Assembly (NCBI GenBank): GCA_949879025.1
Contig: CATLBO010000005.1
Span: 1 to 64,000 of the forward strand
Origin: an uncultured Hungatella sp.
GTDB taxonomy: Bacteria; Bacillota; Clostridia; Lachnospirales; Lachnospiraceae
Direction: 5' to 3'
Length of the DNA stretch: 64,000 nt
Of the stretch, positions 39,199 to 48,346 are shown piece after piece. The translations under genes were made by a program, and so were the position numbers. The notes beneath the pieces are model-generated. The model saw only the letters and a list, made by a program, of their open reading frames with translations. It searched no databases and was not told the origin of the DNA. Position 1 is the stretch's first letter. Every line of letters begins with the position of its first letter.

Positions 39199-40110
39199 CT
39201 ACAGCCGCTGAAGAATGTCCAGTCCTTTATACTCTTTCACTCTGTCGGCCACTTGTTCCCATGTAATGCCGGAAGCAACAAACTCGTAATCACGTTCCAT
39301 GCGTTCCAGCTCTGCCTTGATCTGAGGCACTTCTTCCAATACCTCTGCGCCGGTGCGTACATAATAGTCAGGCAGCAGCGTACAGCCTACCATACAGATA
39401 TCAGCAGCCGGAGGTTCTTGATTCTGGCTTAAAGCGCTTAACAGACGGAGGTGGTTATCCAAATAAGTGTTAAGCTCCAGATGCACGCCCATCATGCCAT
39501 TTAAGTCGAAAACCTGAAACGGCGCACCGCCGGGAACATCAATCTCACTGCCGCCGTAAAAAGCTTCCGTATCGCCTATATCATAGAGAGCATTGCAGAT
39601 GCTCATCAGCTGATCATATTCGCCCTGGGAAACAGGCTCCTGGAATGACTTAAGCATGGTATCCACAGCCCACCCCAGGCTTCCCAGCACTTCGCAGCCT
39701 GGAATGTGGCTTAACCGCTATCCCAGGCTCACCAGACGGGCAGCAGACAGCATGCCCCATATTCTGACCTGAATATCGCTCAGTTCCTCTGCTTTCTCTT
39801 CTGCTTCAGACGGAATGTTGTTGTAAAGCAAAGCCGCATCCTCAAGCTTTCCGATGCGGTCTGAACAGTCGGTGACAATTTCCTTGTGAAACAGCCGGTT
39901 TTTCCCTGCTTTCTCATATACATCGTCCCTTGCGCTGTAAACCGTATCCGCACGGTTCAGCCATAGAACAGCCTTATTCAGGTCACCCTTGTCCATAGCT
40001 GCAGCGCCCAGGTCATAGTAAGCCCTGGCCAAGCCGTCCCAGTCTCTCTTTCTCAGGCACTCTTCCAGCCGTTCTTCCGGATTCTTTTTCTTTTCAAATA
40101 AGCCAAACAT
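39199..40110 (-). pseudogene. TPR-like protein gene interrupted by an in-frame TAG
   Basis: ORFs 39718-40110 and 39199-39690 share a frame; only TAG at 39718-39720 separates them (...SAARLVSLG*RLSHIPGCEVLGSLGW...). Confidence 0.75.
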
Positions 40111-40180
40111 AATGGTACATCCCCTTTTTTATTAAAAATTTTTCAAATGTATTCCCATAGATGTCCATCTAATTCTATCA

Positions 40181-42613
40181 CTAAACATGTCGGATGGCAA
40201 GCTTCCGCTCCTCCCAAAACTCCCTGACCGCATTGCCCACATTTTCCCGCCTTACGACCTTATAGTCCTGCCACTCCCTTGGAAACAGGGCCTGATACTC
40301 ATCTCTCAAAAACCGGTCGTCCATTAAAAGGATAATGCCTTTATCTTCCATAGTCCGAATCACCCGTCCTGCGGCCTGCATCACCTTATTCATCCCCGGA
40401 TATTGGAATGCATAGTCAAATCCGCAGCCATGTTTCTCGTCAAAATAGTTCCTCAGTATTTCCTGCTCTGTGCACACCATAGGAAGTCCTGTTCCCACCA
40501 CCATAACACCTATCAGCCTGTCCTCTTTCAGGTCAATGCCCTCCGAAAAGATGCCTCCCATAACGCAGAAAGCCACAAGGCTGTCCTGCCTCTGCTCTTC
40601 AAACTCTTTTAGAAATTCTTCCTTTTCCTGCTCATTCATGCGGCTTCCCTGAATCAAAAGCCTAAATCCTTGATCCTTTAACGCTTCCTCCTGCTCTCCC
40701 CACAGCCTTAATACCTCATTCATATATTGATAGGAAGGAAAAAATACCATATAATTTCCTTTCTTCTGTCCTGCTGCGTCTAAAATGTAAGCCAGAATCT
40801 TTTCAAACTCTCTTCGGTTCCGTCTCGTATATCTGCTGCTTACATCCCGGGCCACCATAAGCAGCCGGTTCCCTGCAGGAAACGGACTGTTTATATACAC
40901 TGCATAGTCTTCCGGGTTCCCGCTTAAAAGTTCCTTATAATACAGCACCGGAAGCAATGTGGCAGAAAAAAACACTGTGGCCCGCCCTTTATCCATGCAT
41001 TCTTTTAAATGCGATGCCGGGTTCATGCAAAACAGTTTCACCATAAACCGCCCGTCCCCCTGCAGCTCCGAGTAAATCCGGTAGGCCTCATCCATTCCCT
41101 CAAATGTATTAAGAAAATTCCTTAGCTGAAAATAAAAATCCAGAACAAGATCCCGATCCTCAAACTCCCGGTGTTCTTCCATAAATGTTTCCATCTCTCC
41201 AAACAAAGACATTAGCGTTGCAGCCAGATGATTGATGCTTTCATGGATCACATAGCTTTCACATTCCCTCTTCATATCAAGAAGCTGCTTATTACACCGT
41301 TCCAGCAGCCTGGCCACCTTGTCCGACTTGTTTTTAAGCACTTTTTTTACAAGCAGCACATCCTCCTTTACAAGTGCCGCACTGTACATCTCCCTTCCCC
41401 TTGATACCAGATTATGGGCTTCATCCACTAAAAACAGATACTCTCCGCCCATGCCGTCAGAAAAATATCTCCTTAGCCTGGCATTGGGGTCAAACACATA
41501 GTTGTAATCGCAGATAATGCCATCCACCCAATTGGTAATGTCAAGGCAGAATTCAAAAGGACATACCTGGTACTCCAAAGCATATTGAATCACTATTTCC
41601 CTGGTAATGCCGAATTCCCGGTGAATGATATTATATACCGCATCATTTACCCTGTCAAAATGTCCCTTGGCGTAAGGGCAGGCATCCGGATTGCATTGGG
41701 GAGAATCCAGTAAACACACCTTTTCCTTGGCAGTAATGGTCACGGCCCGCATGTACATTCCCCTCTGACGCAGCACGGCAAAAGCCTCCTCTGCCACACT
41801 GCGCATAATGGTCTTGGCTGTCAGATAAAAAATCTTCTCAATATGTCCCTCCCCCATAGCCTTCAGCCCAGGATAGATTGCAGACAGGGTCTTTCCCACT
41901 CCTGTAGGCGCCTGAATAAACAGGTTCCGCCTCCTTACTACAGAGCGGTAAACCGATACTGCCAGATCTTTCTGCCCCTCCCGGTATGCATAGGGAAATT
42001 CCAGCTCCTTTAAAGACGCATCACGCCGAAGGCCATGCTCATACAGATATCTGGCCCATTTTACATACTCATGGATCAGCCCTTCAAACCATTCCTTCAG
42101 CTCATCAAATGAGTAATCCTTCTGCAGCCTGCGGATTTCCTCCGTTTCCAGGTTACAGTATGTCATCTGTATTGCAATGCTGTCCAGGCCATGGTCAAGG
42201 CAATAAATATATCCATAGCACCTGGCCTGCGCCAGATGGACGGCAACGGGCTCATCTATCCGGCTGATATCCATATACACGCCCTTAATCTCGTCGATCA
42301 TAACTCCTGCTGGCCCTGTATAGATACCATCCGCCCGGCCCTCCACGGCAATGCGGAATTCTCCTTCATCGATCACATGCTTTAAAACAACCTCCGCCTC
42401 ATACCCTGGCCCCATAGACTTCTGTATCTTCCTGTGAATCCGGCTTCCTGCCTCCATGGCATTTTTCTGTCCTGCCCCTGTCTGCCGATTGTCCAAATCT
42501 CCGCTGCGCAGAACGAACTCCACTAAATTGCGGACAGAAATCTTTATGGTCTCAGGAGCAGCTATGCTGTCTCCTATTAAGCCTTTTGCGCCCCTGTTTT
42601 CCTCCGAATCCAT
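40181..42613 (-). CDS. XPD/DinG-like ATP-dependent helicase with N-terminal PD-(D/E)XK nuclease-like domain
   Basis: FIQAPTGVGKTLSAIYP, LVDEAHNLVSRGREMYS, Fe-S type cysteines (CLLDSPQCNPDACPYAKG...CPFEFCLD), QAAGRVIRT; N-terminal AGSRIHRKIQ...EGRADGIYTG...IDEIKG...QARCYGYIY. Confidence 0.88.
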   Translation of the reverse strand: MDSEENRGAKGLIGDSIAAPETIKISVRNLVEFVLRSGDLDNRQTGAGQKNAMEAGSRIHRKIQKSMGPGYEAEVVLKHVIDEGEFRIAVEGRADGIYTGPAGVMIDEIKGVYMDISRIDEPVAVHLAQARCYGYIYCLDHGLDSIAIQMTYCNLETEEIRRLQKDYSFDELKEWFEGLIHEYVKWARYLYEHGLRRDASLKELEFPYAYREGQKDLAVSVYRSVVRRRNLFIQAPTGVGKTLSAIYPGLKAMGEGHIEKIFYLTAKTIMRSVAEEAFAVLRQRGMYMRAVTITAKEKVCLLDSPQCNPDACPYAKGHFDRVNDAVYNIIHREFGITREIVIQYALEYQVCPFEFCLDITNWVDGIICDYNYVFDPNARLRRYFSDGMGGEYLFLVDEAHNLVSRGREMYSAALVKEDVLLVKKVLKNKSDKVARLLERCNKQLLDMKRECESYVIHESINHLAATLMSLFGEMETFMEEHREFEDRDLVLDFYFQLRNFLNTFEGMDEAYRIYSELQGDGRFMVKLFCMNPASHLKECMDKGRATVFFSATLLPVLYYKELLSGNPEDYAVYINSPFPAGNRLLMVARDVSSRYTRRNRREFEKILAYILDAAGQKKGNYMVFFPSYQYMNEVLRLWGEQEEALKDQGFRLLIQGSRMNEQEKEEFLKEFEEQRQDSLVAFCVMGGIFSEGIDLKEDRLIGVMVVGTGLPMVCTEQEILRNYFDEKHGCGFDYAFQYPGMNKVMQAAGRVIRTMEDKGIILLMDDRFLRDEYQALFPREWQDYKVVRRENVGNAVREFWEERKLAIRHV

Positions 42614-42747
42614 ATTCTGCCTCTTTCCCGGCTATTTGCCGCCCCATTGTAAATATCAATTATACTCTATTCCTATTAAAATGGAAAGCTCCCATTACCT
42701 CCTGTTCACTCATGCATGTCAAAAAACGTTTTTAAAAAACAGAACAA

Positions 42748-42771
42748 CCGGCACAGCTTACGCTGCGCCGG
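42748..42771 (-). terminator. Terminator downstream of the OYE-family gene
   Basis: CCGGCACAGC-TTAC-GCTGCGCCGG imperfect stem followed by TTGTTCTGTTTTTTAAAAA on the minus strand. Confidence 0.75.
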
Positions 42772-42813
42772 CCTGGCAAATCATCTTCCTATTCTTTCCT
42801 GTTTGACTTAAAG

Positions 42814-44730
42814 TTACATCGTTCTTACTGCATGATACGCCTCATGAACCGCTGTCAGTATCTTTCTCGGCGCAACTGCATCGCCAACTGTCACCACATC
42901 TTCATACATCTCGTCCAGCACTGCCTCCAGCTGATTATTTGCTCTGAATCCGGCAGCGTTCAAAACCGTATCGCAGGAAATTGTCTGTGTCTTTCCATCC
43001 CGTTCAAAAGTCACAGAATCTGCAGTAATCTCCGTCACTTTGGCATTGGCTTCCACTTTCACACCCCGGGTCTTCACCATTTTCCTCAAATGCTGGTCAT
43101 TATTCAGGCAATGAGCCGCAGCCGCCAGAATATCCGGCAGCATCTCAATGATAGTCACCTGATCAGCTTCAGGCGCAATGTCGCATGCAGCCTCTGTACC
43201 TGCCAGGCCTCCGCCGATAATCACCACGTTCTTTCCCACCTGAACCTTTCCGGTCAGATAGTCGGAAGCCAGCTTTGTATGCTCAATTCCTTTAATGGGA
43301 GGCATCACCGGTATGGAGCCGGCAGCCAAAATCACCCTGTCATAATCACCTTTTTTCAGGTTCTCCGCCGTAACTTCGCTGTTCAAATATACATGTACTC
43401 CTGTTTTTTCACACTGAGTCTCTAAATATTTAATCAACTTCACAACATCCTTTTTAAAGTCACAGCCTCCGGCCGGCCACAGTGTTCCGCCCAGCCTGTC
43501 AGTCTTCTCATATAAATCTGCATCCCAGCCCCGTCTCCTGGCTGTAATGGCAGCCTCCATTCCAGCAGGGCCTCCGCCGATAACCAGGACTTTCTTTTTG
43601 CTTCCGTCTGCCTTCGGCAGCTGATAGTGAGCCTCTGCATAGCAGGCAGGGTTAACGGCACAATAGTAATGCTTTCCAGAAAAGCCAGCCAGAAGACACT
43701 CATTGCAGCCAACGCAGGGGACAATATCTTCTGTATTGCCTTTCTTCACCTTTACCGCCCAGTAAGGATCTGCCAGCATTTGATGTCCCATCCCTATGTA
43801 ATCCAGCACTCCGTCTGCAACCACCTTTTTCGCCAGCTCCGGGTCCTTTAAATTGCCGTCGCCTAAAACCGGAACATGGACCATCTTTTTAATCGCCTCC
43901 TGGACGTCCAGCTTGTGCCCTTTATCACTGTAAACCGTAGTAATGGCCTGGAACCATTCCTCATAGCATCCTGTATCTACATGAAGAGCATCCACACCGG
44001 CATTCTCCAGGATTCTGGCCATCTCCATGCCTTCCTCAATGGTTCTGAACCCTTCCACTCTATGGTGAGGCGTAAACTTCACAAGAACAGGAAATCCTGC
44101 CGGCACATTCTTCTTAATCGCCTCTATACATTCCAAAGTAAACCGCATCCGGTTCTCCAGAGAGCCGCCGTATTCATCTGTCCTGTTATTCCACTGGGTC
44201 GAATGGAACTGATCCAGCAAATATCCTCCATATGCATGCAGTTCCACGCTGTCCGCCCCGGCTGCCACTGCCAGAGAAGCCGAATACCCCACTCTCTGAA
44301 CCAGGTACTTAATATCCTCCACCGCAAAAGGCTTGCATACTAAATCCGGAAACCAGAACGCCCCTACGCTGCCAGCACTGTAAGGCGGGGTAAACGGATC
44401 TGTAAACTGCTGCCTTCCAAGACCAGGAGACAGCTGAACACACACTTTGGTTCCGTACGCATGGCACCGTTCAATAAGCATATTCAGCCTCTCCACATGA
44501 TGGAAATCTGACAGCTCTGTACATGGCCTGGGCTCATATTTTGTGGACACAACATTAGCCCCGGTAATAATAAGTCCGACCCCGCCTTTTGCCCTTTCCT
44601 CAAAATAGTCAATCCCCTCATTGCAGTAAGCCCCGTCTGCTTCCCCTGTTGTCCCCATCGGCGACATGAAGATCCTGTTTTTCAGCTTCATAGTTCCAAT
44701 GCTGGTTTTGTCAAATAATGTTTTTGCCAT
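42814..44730 (-). CDS. NADH:flavin oxidoreductase / 2,4-dienoyl-CoA reductase-like (OYE, 4Fe-4S, FAD/NAD domains)
   Basis: OYE barrel; CVGCNECLLAGFSGKHYYCAVNP cluster motif; KKVLVIGGGPAGMEAAITARRRGWDADLYEK; KNVVIIGGGLAGTEAA. Confidence 0.92.
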   Translation of the reverse strand: MAKTLFDKTSIGTMKLKNRIFMSPMGTTGEADGAYCNEGIDYFEERAKGGVGLIITGANVVSTKYEPRPCTELSDFHHVERLNMLIERCHAYGTKVCVQLSPGLGRQQFTDPFTPPYSAGSVGAFWFPDLVCKPFAVEDIKYLVQRVGYSASLAVAAGADSVELHAYGGYLLDQFHSTQWNNRTDEYGGSLENRMRFTLECIEAIKKNVPAGFPVLVKFTPHHRVEGFRTIEEGMEMARILENAGVDALHVDTGCYEEWFQAITTVYSDKGHKLDVQEAIKKMVHVPVLGDGNLKDPELAKKVVADGVLDYIGMGHQMLADPYWAVKVKKGNTEDIVPCVGCNECLLAGFSGKHYYCAVNPACYAEAHYQLPKADGSKKKVLVIGGGPAGMEAAITARRRGWDADLYEKTDRLGGTLWPAGGCDFKKDVVKLIKYLETQCEKTGVHVYLNSEVTAENLKKGDYDRVILAAGSIPVMPPIKGIEHTKLASDYLTGKVQVGKNVVIIGGGLAGTEAACDIAPEADQVTIIEMLPDILAAAAHCLNNDQHLRKMVKTRGVKVEANAKVTEITADSVTFERDGKTQTISCDTVLNAAGFRANNQLEAVLDEMYEDVVTVGDAVAPRKILTAVHEAYHAVRTM

Positions 44731-44742
44731 GTTCCCCTCTCC

Positions 44743-44755
44743 TTTACCTTAGTAA
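44743..44755. promoter_or_regulatory. Operator-like site 1
   Basis: TTTACCTTAGTAA; 21 bp from site 2. Confidence 0.55.
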
Positions 44756-44763
44756 TATTTTTC

Positions 44764-44778
44764 TTTACCTTGGTTAAA
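44764..44778. promoter_or_regulatory. Operator-like site 2
   Basis: TTTACCTTGGTTAAA, imperfect palindrome just downstream of the -10 of the OYE gene promoter. Confidence 0.6.
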
Positions 44779-44806
44779 ATTTATCATAAAAACATCCAAC
44801 TGTCAA
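44778..44806 (-). promoter_or_regulatory. Promoter for the OYE-family gene
   Basis: TTGACA-N17-TAAATT on the minus strand. Confidence 0.6.
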
Positions 44807-44956
44807 TAGAATCCGCATTGATTTTTTCATCAAATTGTTCTAAAATAGGTTAAAAGCGTGTCTAAAATGCAGCAGTTCAGATACTAATCGCATCTTTCCC
44901 AGCCAATCCTGCTTTTGCATGCTTTAAATTTATTTTCATCCCAGAAAGGTAACGCT

Positions 44957-45553
44957 ATGCCTAAAATCGACAAAGCCGTCATCACGGCCAATGCCATAGA
45001 ATTATTTAAAAAACATGGTTATAACAATGTGACCATTAACGATATCTGCCAGTCTTGCTGCATTACAAAGCCTACATTTTATAACTATGTAAACTCCAAG
45101 GAAGACCTGATCCTGGATGTCTACGACCACACCATTAATAACATTCTTCATGACACCTGCCTTTTTATCCAGGCCGAGTCCCACATAGAGCAGCTCTATA
45201 TGGTATTTTCCTCCCTTATTGCCGACACTCTGGCTATGGGATGGGATCTGTTCAGCCAGCTTTTAATCTCCAATCTGAATCAGAACCGGCACAGCTTTGA
45301 CATGAGAGAATCTCTTACCGATTTATGCATTATTATCATAAAAAAGGCACAGGAAAAAGGGGAAATCCATAACATGAATTCCCCCCAATTAATTTATCAG
45401 ATGATAGCCTACTCCTTTATGGGCTTTGAAACTAACTGGTGCATCCAAAACGGCAGTCTTAATTTTGTCGAGCCATTTTTCAGAGGCATGAACGCCATCC
45501 TGCTGCCAAACAGCCAGTATGATGACTGTTTTCTAAAATATTTATCTCCTTAG
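44957..45553 (+). CDS. TetR/AcrR family transcriptional regulator
   Basis: ITANAIELFKKHGYNNVTINDICQSCCITKPTFYNYVNSKEDLI; RBS AGAAAGG; divergent to the OYE-family gene. Confidence 0.92.
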   Translation: MPKIDKAVITANAIELFKKHGYNNVTINDICQSCCITKPTFYNYVNSKEDLILDVYDHTINNILHDTCLFIQAESHIEQLYMVFSSLIADTLAMGWDLFSQLLISNLNQNRHSFDMRESLTDLCIIIIKKAQEKGEIHNMNSPQLIYQMIAYSFMGFETNWCIQNGSLNFVEPFFRGMNAILLPNSQYDDCFLKYLSP

Positions 45554-45569
45554 CTTCAAATATTAAAAA

Positions 45570-45596
45570 GACCGGAACACATCCTGCGTCCCGGTC
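45570..45596 (+). terminator. Terminator downstream of the tetR-family gene
   Basis: GACCGG...CCGGTC followed by CCCTGTTTTTCTTTT. Confidence 0.65.
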
Positions 45597-45628
45597 CCCT
45601 GTTTTTCTTTTCTCATTATAAAACGCTT

Positions 45629-45871
45629 TTAAGCGGCAGTACGCCTGCTTGCAGACTTTTTCTCCAAAAATGCCTCAAATTCTTTATTCTCCCCGTCATA
45701 CTCCACAGTCAGAACACGGGTCAAATCCAGGCTCAGCACCCCCAGAATGGATTTGGCATCAATAATAATGCGGTTATAAAAAATATCAATCTCAAAATCA
45801 CACTGGGAAGCCGCCGCTACAAATTTCTTTGCATCTTCGATAGTCGGTAAAAATATTCTTTTCTGTTTCAT
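45629..45871 (-). CDS. HPr-like (PTS phosphocarrier fold) protein lacking the catalytic His
   Basis: MKQKRIFLPTIEDAKKFVAAASQCDFEIDIFYNRIIIDAKSILGVLSLDL; RBS AAGGAG; HPr-like KSILGVLSL block. Confidence 0.75.
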   Translation of the reverse strand: MKQKRIFLPTIEDAKKFVAAASQCDFEIDIFYNRIIIDAKSILGVLSLDLTRVLTVEYDGENKEFEAFLEKKSASRRTAA

Positions 45872-46207
45872 GAACTTCATCTCCTTATGGCTATGACGTG
45901 CAGCAAACGATTTTGCTGTTATCCACGTTATAACATTTTTCCTGCATGTTGTCAAATTTTACCTAATTACCATATTTATGGAATTTCTTGTGCAAAAAAG
46001 TACTTTCTAATTTTTATCTTCTGAACATTTTATGCAAACAAACACTTAATTGTTTCTTTCCCTTCCGTCAATTCCCGTTTTATCTCGCATGTTTTCCCTG
46101 AAGAATGCCGCTGGAAATCCTTAATTTTGGTAAAAATTCCTTTCCTGTCCGGCATCCGCCTTCAAAAGTCCGCTGGCTGCGGTTTCCTTACAATCGCCCA
46201 GTCATAG

Positions 46208-46822
46208 TCATCCGCTTAAACTTTGGCCCCAGAGAAATGGCCGCCCAGTTTTCCTAACGTTAATGACCCTTTTTTCCGTAACTACAAAGTCCATAACCCA
46301 GTCATGTTCTTCCTTTGGAATACGTTCTGTCAACATTTCCTCCCTGCATAGCACTGCTGCAGGAGCCAAAGTCCCTGGCAGGTACCGGTCATAGTAACCG
46401 CCTCCATACCCAAGCCTCACTCCCGCTTCGCAGCAGCATACACATGGAACCAACACCAGCCCTATATCTTTGGCCTGCACCTCCTGACACCATTTCACCG
46501 GCTCCAAAATGTCATGGGTTCCTGGCTCAAGCTCCCCCATATTTTCGATGCCATATGCTTTCATAATTCCCTTTTTCCCGCACCTTGGAACTGCCACCTG
46601 TTTTCCGTCATTCAAAGCATGCAGAATTAATTCTCTGGTATCCGCCTCTTTTTCCATGCTTACATAAGTAAAAATCACCTCTGCCTGCCTGTATGCCTCC
46701 ATCTCCAAAATCTGCTCCAAAATCCCTCTGTCCGAATCCATGCAGTAACCTTTTTCCAGCCTGTCCCGTTTTTCAAGCATCTGTCTTCTCAGCTCCGCCT
46801 TTTGTGTCATCACATCATCCAT
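46208..46822 (-). CDS. 5-formyltetrahydrofolate cyclo-ligase
   Basis: LRRQMLEKRDRL...; VLVPCVCCCEAGVRLGYGGGYYDRYL. Confidence 0.92.
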   Translation of the reverse strand: MDDVMTQKAELRRQMLEKRDRLEKGYCMDSDRGILEQILEMEAYRQAEVIFTYVSMEKEADTRELILHALNDGKQVAVPRCGKKGIMKAYGIENMGELEPGTHDILEPVKWCQEVQAKDIGLVLVPCVCCCEAGVRLGYGGGYYDRYLPGTLAPAAVLCREEMLTERIPKEEHDWVMDFVVTEKRVINVRKTGRPFLWGQSLSG

Positions 46823-46897
46823 ACTCTTCTCCTCTTTGTTTCTTCTCTGAGCAACAATGCGCATTTTCAAAATTCGCTAAAAAAGTCAAAAAAGAAG

Positions 46898-46926
46898 TTG
46901 ACATACTTTCACTTCTATGATATATT
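46898..46926 (+). promoter_or_regulatory. Promoter for tRNA-Trp
   Basis: TTGACA-N17-TATATT. Confidence 0.85.
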
Positions 46927-46976
46927 ATTTCTTGCGTTCAGTAAACATTTTAAAGCATTACAGCAGTATTTCATAC

Positions 46977-47047
46977 AGGGGAATAGTTCAATGGTAGAGC
47001 AGCGGTCTCCAAAACCGTAGATGGGGGTTCGAGCCCCTCTTCCCCTG
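46977..47047 (+). tRNA. tRNA-Trp (CCA)
   Basis: Cloverleaf with acceptor AGGGGAA/TTCCCCT, anticodon loop CTCCAAA, T-loop GGTTCGAGCC; no encoded 3' CCA. Confidence 0.96.
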
Positions 47048-47056
47048 CTGATTATA

Positions 47057-47087
47057 GGTTAAAGTTTCTTTGCAGGAAACTTTAACC
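47057..47087 (+). terminator. Terminator downstream of tRNA-Trp
   Basis: GGTTAAAGTTTC / GAAACTTTAACC followed by TTTTTTTG. Confidence 0.9.
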
Positions 47088-47149
47088 TTTTTTTGTTTTT
47101 CTTTTCCCACTCTCCTCCCAAACATCTCCATCCAAAAGCAGAGGCTGCC

Positions 47150-47890
47150 CTACAGCAGCCTCTGTCTCACAATCTCATAAGCCAAAACTCCCGCTGCCAC
47201 AGAGGCATTCAGGGAATCAATTTCCCCTTTCATGGGAATTGACGCAGCCAGATCACATTTTTCTCTCACCAGTTTGCTGACACCATCTCCTTCATTTCCA
47301 ACCACCAGCCCAATGGGGCCCTTTAAATCCAGCCGATACATCAGCTCTCCGCCCATATCTGCGCATACAAACCAAAGTCCTTCTTTTTTCAGCTTTTCAA
47401 TGGCAGCTGACAGATTTGTAACCTTGGCCACGCCTGTATAGTTCAGAGCCCCTGCCGATGTCTTGGCCACCGTGGCCGTCAGTCCCACAGCCCTTCTTTT
47501 GGGGATAATAACCCCATGGGCTCCAGCCAGATTAGCCGTCCTGATAATTGCTCCCAGGTTATGAGGGTCCTCAATGCCGTCCAGCAGGATCACAAAAGGC
47601 GGCTCCCCCTTCTGCCTGGCCTTCTCCAGAATATCCTCCACCTGCACATATCCATATGCGGCTCCCTGGGCAATAACTCCCTGATGGTTCCTGGTTCCAG
47701 ACAGCTGATCCAGCCTCTCTCTGGAGGCAAACGTAATAATGGTATCCTGTTTCCTGGCTTCTCTGATAATGGTCTGTACCGGCCCATCTTTGCATCCGTC
47801 CAATACATACAGCTTATCAATGGTCTTTCCGGATCGGAATGCCTCAAGCACTGCGTTTCTGCCTTCTATCAGTAAATTTTCCTCATTCAT
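47150..47890 (-). CDS. rlmB: 23S rRNA (guanosine-2'-O-)-methyltransferase, TrmH/SpoU family
   Basis: LIEGRNAVLEAFRSG...LLDGIEDPHNLGAIIRTANLAG...VVGNEGDGVS. Confidence 0.95.
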   Translation of the reverse strand: MNEENLLIEGRNAVLEAFRSGKTIDKLYVLDGCKDGPVQTIIREARKQDTIITFASRERLDQLSGTRNHQGVIAQGAAYGYVQVEDILEKARQKGEPPFVILLDGIEDPHNLGAIIRTANLAGAHGVIIPKRRAVGLTATVAKTSAGALNYTGVAKVTNLSAAIEKLKKEGLWFVCADMGGELMYRLDLKGPIGLVVGNEGDGVSKLVREKCDLAASIPMKGEIDSLNASVAAGVLAYEIVRQRLL

Positions 47891-47896
47891 TGCTAT

Positions 47897-48346
47897 TTAA
47901 GCTTCTCCTATCTCTTCTAATCCTTGGCTGATGAGTTGCGACAGCCGTTCAAACCGTTCCGACAGGTACAGATATCCCACCAACGCCTCAAATCCAGTGG
48001 CCATACGGTAATCGGTGATTGTGGCATTCTTTGCCGCAGTCGCAGACTTGGCGTTTCTTCCCCGCTTAAATACCGCCCTCTCTTCATCCGTAAGTTCCGG
48101 CTCCAGCAGCCGTATCATCTTGGCCTGAGTCTGGGCTTTTACCAGGGAAGTGCTTTTCTTATGCATTTTATTTACCTGCATATTGCCCTGGCTCAGAACC
48201 TTGGCGCGGATCATCAGCTCATAAACCCCGTCGCCCAAATAGGCAAGCACCAGAGGGGAATACATGGCCGGATCAGCCTTCCCGATTCCCATCTTCTCCT
48301 GGTACGCCTCTGTAAACCCTATAGACGTCCTTATGCCCTCTTCCAT
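47897..48346 (-). CDS. mrnC: Mini-ribonuclease III
   Basis: PLVLAYLGDGVYELMIRAKV...; KRGRNAKSATAAKNATITDYRMATGFEALVGYLYL. Confidence 0.94.
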   Translation of the reverse strand: MEEGIRTSIGFTEAYQEKMGIGKADPAMYSPLVLAYLGDGVYELMIRAKVLSQGNMQVNKMHKKSTSLVKAQTQAKMIRLLEPELTDEERAVFKRGRNAKSATAAKNATITDYRMATGFEALVGYLYLSERFERLSQLISQGLEEIGEA

